A stretch of DNA of 64,000 bases, from positions 240,892 to 304,891 of the forward strand of contig UQGG01000002.1 of assembly GCA_900540475.1 (NCBI GenBank), in the 5' to 3' direction. This DNA is from an uncultured Robinsoniella sp. (GTDB taxonomy: Bacteria > Bacillota > Clostridia > Lachnospirales > Lachnospiraceae). The position numbers and the translations under genes were made by a program. Each line of letters starts with the position of its first letter. Position 1 is the first letter of the stretch. Below the pieces are notes generated by a model, which saw nothing but the letters and a program-made list of their open reading frames with translations, had not been told where the DNA came from and ran no database searches. Positions 1 to 7,942 of this stretch are shown here, one piece after another.

Positions 1-341
1 GTTGTTATTTCACCCTCTGTTTTTGCTTCTCCTTCTGTTTTGGAATCCTCTTCCGATTTGGAATCACCTTCCGTTAATGCTTCACGCTCTGTCTGTGCAT
101 CCCCCTTCGTTAACGCTTCCCTATCTGTCTGGTGCCTGGATTCTGTTTCAGGCAGATTCCCATCTGCTTTTGGCTCCCCGATGGCATCTGCATTGGGTGC
201 TGTGTTATGGGATTCCACTGCAGCGTCTTCGGAAACCGGGCTTTCCTGATTAGCCGCTAAAGCATTCACCGGCGGGGCCGCCATTAACATACCCGCTAAA
301 AACATTGACATTCCTCTGTGTACCAATTTCTTTTTCCACAT
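1..341 (-). CDS. Secreted protein with acidic Glu/Thr/Lys-rich N-terminal region (partial, runs off left edge)
   Basis: The first 113 codons of a longer gene; the rest lies beyond the window. The ATG at 341 is chosen because a GGGAGAAA-type ribosome binding site sits just upstream. The product opens with a basic MWKKK, a hydrophobic stretch (FLAGMLMAAPPV) and an A-L-A cleavage site near residue 29, which is a classical signal peptide. After it comes a low-complexity linker with short imperfect repeats of the type EALTxGD / SKTEGEAKTEGE. Such linkers usually precede a wall-associated enzyme or adhesin domain, but that domain is not visible here. It lies downstream of the GlcNAc-type PTS gene on the same strand and has its own antiterminator-type leader (411-485), so it probably belongs to the same regulon. 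Function unknown. Confidence 0.75.
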   Translation of the reverse strand, partial: MWKKKLVHRGMSMFLAGMLMAAPPVNALAANQESPVSEDAAVESHNTAPNADAIGEPKADGNLPETESRHQTDREALTKGDAQTEREALTEGDSKSEEDSKTEGEAKTEGEIT

Positions 342-410
342 TCTTTTTCTCCCTTTCTACATTGATACAGGCTCTCACCCTTTTATTTCGTGTTACAAAA
401 GCCTTAGAAC

Positions 411-485
411 AAAAAAACCAAACCTTAAGCACAAATTGATATTTTACTTAAGATTTGGTTTTGCCTGCATTACCAGTAACAATCC
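411..485 (-). promoter_or_regulatory. Second RAT antiterminator site overlapping an intrinsic terminator
   Basis: On the minus strand a ribonucleic antiterminator (RAT) sequence GGATTGTTACTG...GCAGGCAAAACC spans 485-457. Its 3' part is the first arm of a terminator hairpin (AACCaaAyCTTAAG-type arms at 447-460 and 417-430) followed by a T run at about 411-417. This is the arrangement recognised by BglG/LicT-type antiterminators. It lies between the EIIBC gene and the secreted-protein gene, so read-through into the latter should depend on the antiterminator. It nearly matches the leader at 3660-3742. Confidence 0.85.
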
Positions 486-527
486 ACTGTTTATGCAATT
501 GTGAAATCTATATTGCTAAAAAATATT

Positions 528-1979
528 CTATTTGCACAGTATTTTGAACTCATCAGCCACAAACTGTACCTTTGGTCCGATAATAACCTGAACGCTTGTT
601 TTTCCCGGTCTGATGACCCCTGCCACTCCTGCAGACTTAATTTTCTTTTCATTCACTAAAGTATAATCTTTGATTTCCAGCCTTAACCTTGTGATACAGT
701 TATCAATACTGGTAATATTGTCTTTTCCGCCAAGGCCTTCCAGAACAATTTTCGCTACCTGGGTAAAGTCATTATTGGAAAGTGTAACTTCTGCTTCTTC
801 CACATCATCATCTTCACGGCCCGGAGTCTTTAAGTTGAATTTCTTGATTACAAAACGGAAGATTACGTAATAGATCACACCTACCACGATACCAATCGGA
901 ATGATCAGCCATGGATTTTCAGCCATTGGAGCTTTGATGCTTAACAACCAGTCTACAAATCCGCCGCTGAACCAGAATCCGGAACGAACAGGGAGCATTG
1001 CCACTACAAACATACAGATACCTGCTAAAAGCGCATGTACAAGGTATAATCCAGGAGCCAGGAACATAAATGCAAATTCCAGAGGTTCTGTTACGCCGGT
1101 AAAGAATGCACAGAGTGCTGCTGCGAACAATAAACCGTAAGCTGTTTTCTTTTTGCTTGGCTTCGCTGTATGGTACATCGCCAGAGCTGCTGCCGGAAGA
1201 CCGAACATCATGAATGGGAAGAAACCTGACATATACATACCTGTCTGTCCGTATACGGCTCCGTCAACGGTTCCCCAAAACTTGAATAAATCATTAATGC
1301 CTGCAACGTCAAACCAGAATACGGAATTTAACGCATGGTGCAGTCCAAACGGAATCAAAAGCCTGTTAAAGAATCCATAGATACCTGCGCCGATTGGTCC
1401 CAGTCCCAGGATCGATTCACCAAATGCTACCAATCCGGAGTAAACGATCGGCCATATAAAGAACAGAATTAAACATGCAACCAAAGAAATTACCGCTGTT
1501 ACAATGGATACACACCGTTTTCCACTAAAGAAGGCCAAAGCATCCGGTAACTTCGTATTCTTAAATCTATTGTAGCAGGAAGCTCCAATTAAACCGCACA
1601 GAATACCGATTGCCTGGTTATTGATCTTGCCAAACGCCGGATTCACGGCTGCAACATCTATGCCGCTTAAAACTGCAACAACTGCCGGAGACAGAATCAT
1701 CTGGACCATCAGCCAGGATACGATACCGGCAAGCGCCGCCGTACCATCATTATCATCCGCCATACCAAGCGCAACACCAATGGCAAATAAGATTGCCATA
1801 TTGTCAATCAGTGCACCTCCTGCTTTTACCAGAAAGAATGCAATTACATTTGGATCTCCCTGTCCTGACATAACAGCCGGACTGATCCAATAACCGATAC
1901 CCATGAGGATACCCGCTGCCGGTAAACAGGCTACCGGCAGCATTAATGATTTGCCTAACCTTTGCAAATACTTCATCAT
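528..1979 (-). CDS. nagE: PTS N-acetylglucosamine-type EIIBC component
   Basis: Membrane sugar permease of the phosphotransferase system, about 483 residues, that phosphorylates its sugar during import. The EIIC part (about residues 1-370) has many hydrophobic segments and the family signature GLHHALNSVFWF plus a GVTEPLEF motif. The EIIB domain is C-terminal and carries the phosphoacceptor cysteine in NCITRLRL. The GLHHALNS signature resembles GlcNAc (NagE) rather than glucose (PtsG) permeases, so GlcNAc is the favoured substrate, though glucosamine or glucose cannot be excluded. The start at 1979 follows a GGAG site; a longer reading frame to 2015 lacks one. No EIIA is fused; it is a separate gene upstream (2315-2794). 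It is the fourth gene of the operon beginning with the antiterminator at 3639. Confidence 0.85.
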   Translation of the reverse strand: MMKYLQRLGKSLMLPVACLPAAGILMGIGYWISPAVMSGQGDPNVIAFFLVKAGGALIDNMAILFAIGVALGMADDNDGTAALAGIVSWLMVQMILSPAVVAVLSGIDVAAVNPAFGKINNQAIGILCGLIGASCYNRFKNTKLPDALAFFSGKRCVSIVTAVISLVACLILFFIWPIVYSGLVAFGESILGLGPIGAGIYGFFNRLLIPFGLHHALNSVFWFDVAGINDLFKFWGTVDGAVYGQTGMYMSGFFPFMMFGLPAAALAMYHTAKPSKKKTAYGLLFAAALCAFFTGVTEPLEFAFMFLAPGLYLVHALLAGICMFVVAMLPVRSGFWFSGGFVDWLLSIKAPMAENPWLIIPIGIVVGVIYYVIFRFVIKKFNLKTPGREDDDVEEAEVTLSNNDFTQVAKIVLEGLGGKDNITSIDNCITRLRLEIKDYTLVNEKKIKSAGVAGVIRPGKTSVQVIIGPKVQFVADEFKILCK

Positions 1980-2055
1980 AACTATGAATCTCCTTTCTCT
2001 CGCCTTTTCAGACATTTTTTATCTGATCTTGCTCTCCCGCAAGTTCAAATCCACA

Positions 2056-2304
2056 CTAGCGCAATAATTGCCCAAGGCCCGCAGCCGCTTCTTCTTCATC
2101 TGCCCCGTCAAAACGAAACAGAATCTGACTTCCATATTTCGCCCCCAGTCCCATCAGTTCCAGGAGGCTTTTGCAGTCCGCCTTTTTATTCCCACACAGA
2201 GCCTCAATTTTACATTCATATTTTCTCGCTTCCATAAAAACCCGGGATGCAGGTCTTGCATGTAATCCCAGCAAATCTTTTATTTCATATTCGAACTCCC
2301 GCAT
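2056..2304 (-). CDS. HPr-family phosphocarrier protein, operon-specific paralogue
   Basis: An 82-residue HPr-like protein. The active-site histidine is His15 in GLHARPAS and the regulatory serine position is Ser46 in CKSLLELM, exactly as in classical HPr, so it could accept phosphate from Enzyme I and possibly be a target of HPr kinase. The start at 2304 follows a GGAAAG site; the open frame extends further upstream but overlaps the EIIA gene heavily. It sits between EIIA (11 bp upstream) and the EIIBC gene. Housekeeping HPr is normally encoded elsewhere with ptsI, so this looks like a dedicated or backup carrier for the GlcNAc-type system. The sequence differs from typical HPr outside the two motifs. 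Confidence 0.85.
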   Translation of the reverse strand: MREFEYEIKDLLGLHARPASRVFMEARKYECKIEALCGNKKADCKSLLELMGLGAKYGSQILFRFDGADEEEAAAGLGQLLR

Positions 2305-2314
2305 AAGCACTTTC

Positions 2315-2794
2315 CTACAGTTCAATAATCGGATCCAGTTCATTTGCATGCATGTCCGTATGGCATTCCATATTGGGATAATCAGATGCATTGCAGATAA
2401 TCACCGGAGTAATCACTTCGTATCCGTCTTCCATTATGGCTTCTATGTCAAATTCTAAAAGAAGATCACCGGCTTTTACCCGGTCGCCCTGTTTTGCATG
2501 TGCTTTGTAATGTACCCCTTTTAAATTTACCGTATCCAGACCCACATGGACGATAAGCTCCACTCCGGAATCCGTTGTGATGCTGACTGCATGAAGTGTT
2601 GGAAACAGTACTGTGACTTCTCCGCTTACCGGTGCCACAACCCGTCCTCTCTCCGGAATAATGGCAACCCCTTTTCCCAGAATTTCCTGGCTGAAAGTAG
2701 GGTCATTTACTTCACTTAACGGAACAACCTTCCCTTCTACAGGTGCCAAAATCTTTTCTTTGGAACCAAACATCTTTTTTATTGATCCAAACAT
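2315..2794 (-). CDS. PTS glucose-family EIIA component
   Basis: A 159-residue soluble EIIA of the glucose/sucrose family that passes phosphate from HPr to EIIB. The phosphorylated histidine is His83 in LIVHVGLDTV and the second conserved histidine is His68 in TLHAVSI; the GGRVVAPVSGEV-like core (here GRVVAPVSG) is typical of the all-beta fold. The start at 2794 follows an AGAGGAG site. It lies 17 bp after the antiterminator gene and just before the HPr paralogue, so the operon carries a complete private relay (HPr, EIIA, EIIBC) apart from Enzyme I. EIIA of this family may also contribute to regulation of the antiterminator by changing its phosphorylation. Confidence 0.92.
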   Translation of the reverse strand: MFGSIKKMFGSKEKILAPVEGKVVPLSEVNDPTFSQEILGKGVAIIPERGRVVAPVSGEVTVLFPTLHAVSITTDSGVELIVHVGLDTVNLKGVHYKAHAKQGDRVKAGDLLLEFDIEAIMEDGYEVITPVIICNASDYPNMECHTDMHANELDPIIEL

Positions 2795-2811
2795 ATGTAT
2801 TCTCCTCTCTT

Positions 2812-3639
2812 TTACATTCTCATTCTCTTAATATGTACAGCCAGATAAGCGGTTTCTTCTTCCGTTACATCGTGGCGGTATATCTCTTTGATGTACTCCT
2901 TAATCTTTAAACTGCATGCATATTCTTCCGGATACAGCTGCAGGATCAATCGGTTAAATTCGCTGTTTTCACTGTTTAACAGTTCTTTTGCGATAATTCT
3001 CTGTGCCAGAAATCTCAGATGAGTCACGAAACGCTGATAATTCAAGGACATTTCATCCAGATTCATTCCAAAAAACTCTTTTACAATTTTCACAACATTT
3101 TGTATCAGGTTCGTAATATCAATCGTATCCCGCATACCGGTATTGAATTCTGCATTTACGATGTGCAGTGCAATAAATCCAGCCTCATCCACCGGAAGGG
3201 TTACACCGATCCACCGCTCAATTAATGCAATGGCATATTCCCCGATCAGGTATTCCTCTTTATAAAAAGCCTTTACCTCGTGTAATAACGGATTTGTAAA
3301 AGTCATATTTTCATTAAAACGCTCTATGGCAAAATTAATATGGTCGGTGAGGGTAATGTAGATATTCTGATTCAGCCTTCTGTTCAGGACACTCTTTGCA
3401 TAAGTGATAATCTCCATAGATGCCTGAATGTGCTTAAGCGGCATGTTTTCCAGAAGCTGTTTGAACTTATCCACGGTATTCTGACTGTCCATGCGGAATA
3501 TTTTCTCAATTTTCTTCTCCTGAATCTCCCTGCCGGGCTTTGTATTGAATCCAATCCCCCGTCCCATCACAATAATCTCTTTCCCATCATCTTCCAGAGC
3601 GCTGACAATATTATTGTTAATAATTTTATCTATCTTCAT
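2812..3639 (-). CDS. licT: BglG/LicT-family transcriptional antiterminator
   Basis: A 275-residue RNA-binding antiterminator. The N-terminal co-antiterminator domain (about 1-55, KIDKIINNNIVSAL...GRGIGF) binds RAT RNA; two PTS regulation domains follow, with conserved histidines visible in TLTDHINFAIER and LLHEVKAF (PRD1) and FVTHLRFL and YLAVHIKRM (PRD2). Phosphorylation of these histidines by HPr and EII normally sets activity. Its own leader carries a RAT/terminator (3660-3742), so it should be autoregulated, and a second RAT lies before the secreted gene at the left edge. It is the first gene of the operon, followed by EIIA, HPr and EIIBC. Named licT on family resemblance; the regulated sugar is probably GlcNAc rather than a beta-glucoside. 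Confidence 0.88.
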   Translation of the reverse strand: MKIDKIINNNIVSALEDDGKEIIVMGRGIGFNTKPGREIQEKKIEKIFRMDSQNTVDKFKQLLENMPLKHIQASMEIITYAKSVLNRRLNQNIYITLTDHINFAIERFNENMTFTNPLLHEVKAFYKEEYLIGEYAIALIERWIGVTLPVDEAGFIALHIVNAEFNTGMRDTIDITNLIQNVVKIVKEFFGMNLDEMSLNYQRFVTHLRFLAQRIIAKELLNSENSEFNRLILQLYPEEYACSLKIKEYIKEIYRHDVTEEETAYLAVHIKRMRM

Positions 3640-3659
3640 AATTCACTTCACCCCAGAAA

Positions 3660-3742
3660 TAAAAAAAACCAATTTTGTAGTAAGAAAACATAAATTTTTC
3701 TTACGTTCAAAATTGGTTTTGCCTGCCTGCCAGTAACAATCC
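3660..3742 (-). promoter_or_regulatory. RAT antiterminator site overlapping an intrinsic terminator (operon leader)
   Basis: Minus-strand leader of the PTS operon. The RAT spans 3742-3715 (GGATTGTTACTGGCAGG...GCAAAACC form). Its end overlaps a long terminator hairpin: AACCAATTTT (about 3668-3677) pairs with AAAATTGGTT (about 3709-3718) and an inner GTAAGAAAA/TTTTCTTAC pair stacks within it, followed by a run of T on the minus strand. RAT and terminator are mutually exclusive, the classic LicT mechanism. It begins about 15 nt after the predicted transcription start. Confidence 0.9.
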
Positions 3743-3763
3743 ATATGTATTTAATTCGTTTTA

Positions 3764-3792
3764 AATATAACAAATATACCAAAAATTGTCAA
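3764..3792 (-). promoter_or_regulatory. Promoter of the GlcNAc-type PTS operon
   Basis: Minus strand: -35 TTGACA at 3792-3787, 17-bp spacer, -10 TATATT at 3769-3764. Near-consensus sigma-A type. The start site near 3757 would place the RAT at once at the 5' end of the transcript. Confidence 0.85.
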
Positions 3793-3874
3793 CCGAAAAT
3801 TTAGACTTTTTTTATAAGTTTAGAATTATGTAATATTTCATATAAGTTTTTACTATAAATCCCAAATATTCGAC

Positions 3875-3915
3875 CAAATAAAACAGGCATATTGCATGTA
3901 GGTATGCAATATGCC
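3875..3915 (-). terminator. Terminator of the galactoside operon
   Basis: Perfect 12-bp inverted repeat GGCATATTGCAT / ATGCAATATGCC (3886-3897 and 3904-3915, 6-nt loop), followed on the minus strand by TGTTTTATTT. It lies 22 bp after the GH42 stop codon. Confidence 0.85.
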
Positions 3916-3937
3916 CAATTTAAAATTCAGCATTATT

Positions 3938-5959
3938 TTATTCACACTGTTTTCTGATAACCATTACATCTCTGCCCCGAACTTCACATTTACCGGATAT
4001 CAATTCATCCGTCAGCAGATTCTGATATTGTTGTGTTTCCAGATTCACCCATCCGTTCTCCACACCATGGTTGATTACAAATGTAACGTCCCCGTCTTTT
4101 CCGGTCCTTGTGGAGAGTTCAATTTCTCCGCCTGTCTCAAACAGCTGCGCAAGACCCTGTTCCTCACAGATACAGCCTACAAAATCTGACAGAAATGCAT
4201 CATCCGGTTCGCAGCCCAGATAATATGCTTTTCCTTTTCCCACTTCATTTACCGTTACACAAGGCACTCCTTTGTAAAAATCGTCTCCATATACAGCCAG
4301 CGTTTTCGCAGTAGTGGGACGGATGACATCGCATAAAAATCCGGAGGTGTATTTCTCCTGAAGCGCAATGCCGTCTATGTTTACCAGAATGGTATTCTGC
4401 TCATCCGGGAACATGGCATCGGTTTCTTCCACCCAGAGACCCAGCGTTTCAGAAAGTTCTCCAGGCGCTGCGCCAAAGATACACCGGTCATTTTCATCAG
4501 CCACACCGGTCATATAAGTCGTCAGGAAAGTACCACCCTCTGCCGTAAATTTATCAATTTTTTCAGCCACACCAGGCTTCATCATATACAGCAGCGGTGC
4601 CACTACAATCTTATATTTACTCAAATCCGCCGTGACCTTAATGATATCCACCTGGATATTTTTCTCATAAAATGCTTTATAATATTTATGAACCTGAGCC
4701 AGATAATCCATGTCCTGTGTAGGCCCGCTGGTCAGTTCCAGTGCCCACCAGCTGTCCCAGTCAAACAAGAATGCTGCTTTTGCATCAATCTTTCCTTCCA
4801 GGAATGTATCGCCCAGTTTCTTTAATTCCTGTCCAAGTTCAGCTATTTCCCGGTATATTCTGGTGTCATCAGTTCCAGCATGGGAAATAACTGCCCCATG
4901 GAACTTTTCCTGTCCGCCTACAGACTGTCGCATCTGGAAGAAAAGGCAGGCATCCGCCCCTCTGGCAAGTCCCTGATACGCAATGGTCCGCACCTCTCCC
5001 GGCCTCTTCAGTTTGTTATACGGCTGCCAGTTCTGCTGGTTGGGAGACTGCTCCGCAATAATATAGGATTCTCCATCCTTTAAAGCCCGCATGATGTCAT
5101 GTTTCAGTGCCGGAAGGCTTCTTTCATCCCTGGGCCCCGGATAATTGTCCCATGCGGCAGAGTCCATATGTTCTACCATTTTGAACTGATTTAACTTTTT
5201 AATAAATCCCGAGATATTACTGAAGACAGGAAGATCCGGGGTGTATTTTTTCAGAATATCTGCTTCGTTTAAGTAGCATTCTATGGTTGAATCCGTTACA
5301 AATCTCATATAGTCCAGCTGAATTGCCGGATTAAAACGATAATCGTCGTTTAACTCCGTAGGCAGCATAATTTCATCAAAATCATAGACAATACGTCCCC
5401 AGAATGCTGTATTCCATTTATCGTTTAAGTTATCAATGGTTCCGTAACGTTTTTCTAACCAAATCCGAAATTGTTTCTGACAATTTTCGCAATAACAATA
5501 TGTACCATATTCATTTGCCACATGCCATCCTACAAGTCCCGGATACGTATGATAGCGCTCTGCCATCTCTGTTGCAATTGCTGCCGCCCGCTCCCGGTAC
5601 TTTTCACTGTTCACACAGAAGAACACACGCATTCCATGAGTTCTCTTCCGCCCTGCGATATCCACAGGCAGCACTTCCGGATAATTTTTAGACAGCCATG
5701 CAGGCTGTGCCGTAGTAGGCGTTGCCATAATGACATATATTTTGTTTTCCCACAGCTTTTTTAAAATCTTATCTAACCATTCAAAATGGTATTCACCTTC
5801 CCTGGGCTCGATTTTTGCCCATGCAAACACCGGTAATGTCACAAGATTTATTCCAGCTTTTTTAAATAATTGCATATCTTGTTCTATGGTGGCATCATCC
5901 CACTGCTCCGGATTATAATCACCGCCATACAATACAAATGGTGTTTTTTTACTATGCAT
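3938..5959 (-). CDS. GH42 beta-galactosidase
   Basis: A 673-residue cytoplasmic (no signal peptide) glycoside hydrolase family 42 enzyme releasing galactose from short beta-galactosides. The N-terminal TIM barrel starts at YGGDYNPEQW; the acid/base is Glu150 in VANEYG and the nucleophile Glu303 in IIAEQSPNQQNW. A cysteine cluster (CYCENC, 155-160) after the acid/base matches the zinc site of this family. The trimerisation domain and small C-terminal beta domain follow, giving the normal family length. The start at 5959 has an AAAGGAGA site. It is the last gene after the importer and LacI regulator, so galacto-oligosaccharides or milk/mucin-type galactosides taken up by that importer are the likely substrates. 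Confidence 0.93.
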   Translation of the reverse strand: MHSKKTPFVLYGGDYNPEQWDDATIEQDMQLFKKAGINLVTLPVFAWAKIEPREGEYHFEWLDKILKKLWENKIYVIMATPTTAQPAWLSKNYPEVLPVDIAGRKRTHGMRVFFCVNSEKYRERAAAIATEMAERYHTYPGLVGWHVANEYGTYCYCENCQKQFRIWLEKRYGTIDNLNDKWNTAFWGRIVYDFDEIMLPTELNDDYRFNPAIQLDYMRFVTDSTIECYLNEADILKKYTPDLPVFSNISGFIKKLNQFKMVEHMDSAAWDNYPGPRDERSLPALKHDIMRALKDGESYIIAEQSPNQQNWQPYNKLKRPGEVRTIAYQGLARGADACLFFQMRQSVGGQEKFHGAVISHAGTDDTRIYREIAELGQELKKLGDTFLEGKIDAKAAFLFDWDSWWALELTSGPTQDMDYLAQVHKYYKAFYEKNIQVDIIKVTADLSKYKIVVAPLLYMMKPGVAEKIDKFTAEGGTFLTTYMTGVADENDRCIFGAAPGELSETLGLWVEETDAMFPDEQNTILVNIDGIALQEKYTSGFLCDVIRPTTAKTLAVYGDDFYKGVPCVTVNEVGKGKAYYLGCEPDDAFLSDFVGCICEEQGLAQLFETGGEIELSTRTGKDGDVTFVINHGVENGWVNLETQQYQNLLTDELISGKCEVRGRDVMVIRKQCE

Positions 5960-5997
5960 AATTAATACTTCTCCTTTATTCTCTTTGAATATAAGGA

Positions 5998-7029
5998 TTA
6001 CTCGCTGATACGTTTTACGCTGCTTCGGGCTACCAGTCTGGTCCCAACTTCCATTTTTACAACGCCCTCCGTATTTTCACTGATCTTCTCAACTATCAGA
6101 TTTACTGCCGATACTCCGATCTTATGCTTGGGTATCTGAATCGTGGTAAGTGGAGGATCTAACATTTCGGAAAGGGTCATATTATCAAATCCGACTATGG
6201 AAATGTCTTCCGGAATCTTATAGCCCAATTCACGGAATACACGCATGGCGCATATGGCTACGATATCATTATCTGCAAAAAATGCCCCCGGCAGATCTTT
6301 CTGCTCTTCCAGCTTATGCTTTAACTCACTGTAAACAGCTTCTCCCCCGTCTGTGGCAATCCAGATGATATCCCGTTCATTTAAAGGCAATCCGCATTTT
6401 TCCACTGCTCTTTTAAATCCGTAGTAGCGTTCTGTGAAATTGTTCGCGTTTTGGCTAACATGCAAGTAACCAATTCTTTTATGTCCCATTTTTGCAAGAT
6501 GCTCTACCACCTGATAGACACCCTGCTCATTATTTATAGTTACACAATCAAATTTACGGTGTTCCATATAGTTATCAACCATAACTACCGGAACCTTTAA
6601 ATCTGTAAAAATCTTAATCTGTTCCTCTGCCATCTCTGTTGCCAGAACCAGCACGCCTTCTACATCCTGCTTCTTGATCTTCTCAGCCTCTTCCAATATC
6701 GTATCTTTGTCTGTATAGGATATCATCAGGTTATAGCCTTTAATCTTAATCTGGCTCTCCACACCTTCAATGATTTCCGAAAAAAGCTGGGAAAAATAAG
6801 GGGTACTGGCGGGAGCTATGCCATGTTTACGGTAAACCAGGAATAGAATATTCTTTTTCTCCTGAGATTCCGATACAAGCAGCTCCTCATATCCCATATC
6901 TTTTACTGCCTTACGTACTTTATTTCTTGTCGCCTCGCTGATTCCAGGTCTGTTGTTCAACACCAGTGATACCGTAGAGGGCGACAAATTCAACATACTT
7001 GCCAAATCTTTCACTTTTATCCCCATCAT
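5998..7029 (-). CDS. LacI-family transcriptional regulator of the galactoside operon
   Basis: A 343-residue repressor-type regulator. The LacI DNA-binding head is residues 3-50 (IKVKDLASMLNLSPSTVSLVLNNRPGIS with the hinge helix after it), followed by a periplasmic-binding-protein-like sugar domain to the end. It sits between the importer permease gene (ending 7136) and GH42 (starting 5959), with a promoter of its own in the 106-bp gap upstream (7093-7120), so it and the hydrolase can be expressed independently of the importer. Likely ligand is a galactoside. No obvious matching palindromic operator was identified with confidence. Confidence 0.92.
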   Translation of the reverse strand: MMGIKVKDLASMLNLSPSTVSLVLNNRPGISEATRNKVRKAVKDMGYEELLVSESQEKKNILFLVYRKHGIAPASTPYFSQLFSEIIEGVESQIKIKGYNLMISYTDKDTILEEAEKIKKQDVEGVLVLATEMAEEQIKIFTDLKVPVVMVDNYMEHRKFDCVTINNEQGVYQVVEHLAKMGHKRIGYLHVSQNANNFTERYYGFKRAVEKCGLPLNERDIIWIATDGGEAVYSELKHKLEEQKDLPGAFFADNDIVAICAMRVFRELGYKIPEDISIVGFDNMTLSEMLDPPLTTIQIPKHKIGVSAVNLIVEKISENTEGVVKMEVGTRLVARSSVKRISE

Positions 7030-7092
7030 ATACCATCCTTTTTTGGATTATAAATTTTTCTAAATATTTATTAAATCTTTATTTAGTTTTAT

Positions 7093-7120
7093 ATTATCAC
7101 TGGTGTTTACTACTTGTCAA
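7093..7120 (-). promoter_or_regulatory. Promoter of the lacI-type/GH42 genes
   Basis: Minus strand: -35 TTGACA at 7120-7115 and -10 GATAAT at 7098-7093 with a 16-bp spacer (an overlapping TAATAT would give 18). It lies just downstream of the permease stop codon, in AT-rich DNA. Confidence 0.7.
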
Positions 7121-7135
7121 TGTAAATAACGCAGG

Positions 7136-7942
7136 TTATTTGACAGAGCCTACCATACCTTCCACAAATGCATTCTGAAGCAGGAAGAATACTAAAATTG
7201 TAGGAACCGTTGAAATAATAATTCCCACCATTACCATACCGTAATCCGGTGTAAATCCCGCTGCCAGGTTAGAAACCGTAAGGGGCAGGGTGAACTTGGA
7301 GTTGCTCTGCAGCGCAATCAGCGGCCACATATAATTATTCCAGCTTGCCATGAATGAAAAGATTCCTGCTGCCGCATAGGTGGACTTCATCATAGGCATA
7401 AAAATTCTTATAAATATTTGTAATTCATTTAACCCGTCTACTCTGGCAGCCTGAATTGTCTCCTGAGGAAATGCATGGGTATTCTGCTTAAAAAAGAAAA
7501 TCAAAAACGGTGCACCAATCGCTGGCAGAATGATCGCCCAGTAACTGTTTAACAGTTTCATCTCAGAGAACATGCGGAACATGGGAATAATTTTTGCTGC
7601 AAAAGGAACCATCATCGACGCAATCAAAACCATGAATAAAATATCTTTTCCTTTGCTTGGATAGATGACAAATGCATATCCTGCAAGAGAACAGATTACC
7701 AGGGATATGACTACAATAATGACCGCCAGTATCGTGGAATTTAGAAATGCGCCCCACAAGTCTGCTGTCTCAAACGCATTTGTTACGTTTTTGATCAGAG
7801 AAGAGCCAAAGGTCAGCTTTCCCATGGTAATATCCTTGGAGTCATTTGTGGCACTGACCAGCATCCAGTAAAAAGGAAAAATGGAAACCAGTGACACAAT
7901 GATTAAAAACAGATGTTTGAAAATTCCGCCTACTTTATTCAT
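7136..7942 (-). CDS. Carbohydrate ABC transporter permease (MalG type)
   Basis: A 268-residue inner-membrane permease with about six hydrophobic segments and the EAA loop motif (about residues 165-185: EAAxxDG-like QAARVDGLNELQIF) that docks to the ATPase. The C-terminal portion has the length and pattern of MalG/CUT1 subunits. Its start overlaps the end of the preceding permease gene by 8 bp, indicating translational coupling. The cluster has no ATP-binding subunit, so a shared MsmX/MsmK-type ATPase encoded elsewhere is expected. Confidence 0.93.
   Translation of the reverse strand: MNKVGGIFKHLFLIIVSLVSIFPFYWMLVSATNDSKDITMGKLTFGSSLIKNVTNAFETADLWGAFLNSTILAVIIVVISLVICSLAGYAFVIYPSKGKDILFMVLIASMMVPFAAKIIPMFRMFSEMKLLNSYWAIILPAIGAPFLIFFFKQNTHAFPQETIQAARVDGLNELQIFIRIFMPMMKSTYAAAGIFSFMASWNNYMWPLIALQSNSKFTLPLTVSNLAAGFTPDYGMVMVGIIISTVPTILVFFLLQNAFVEGMVGSVK

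Noticed and set aside
250..432. A 60-codon minus-strand frame covering the terminator
   Set aside because: It overlaps the RAT/terminator; the well-supported start at 341 lies in another frame and carries a signal peptide.
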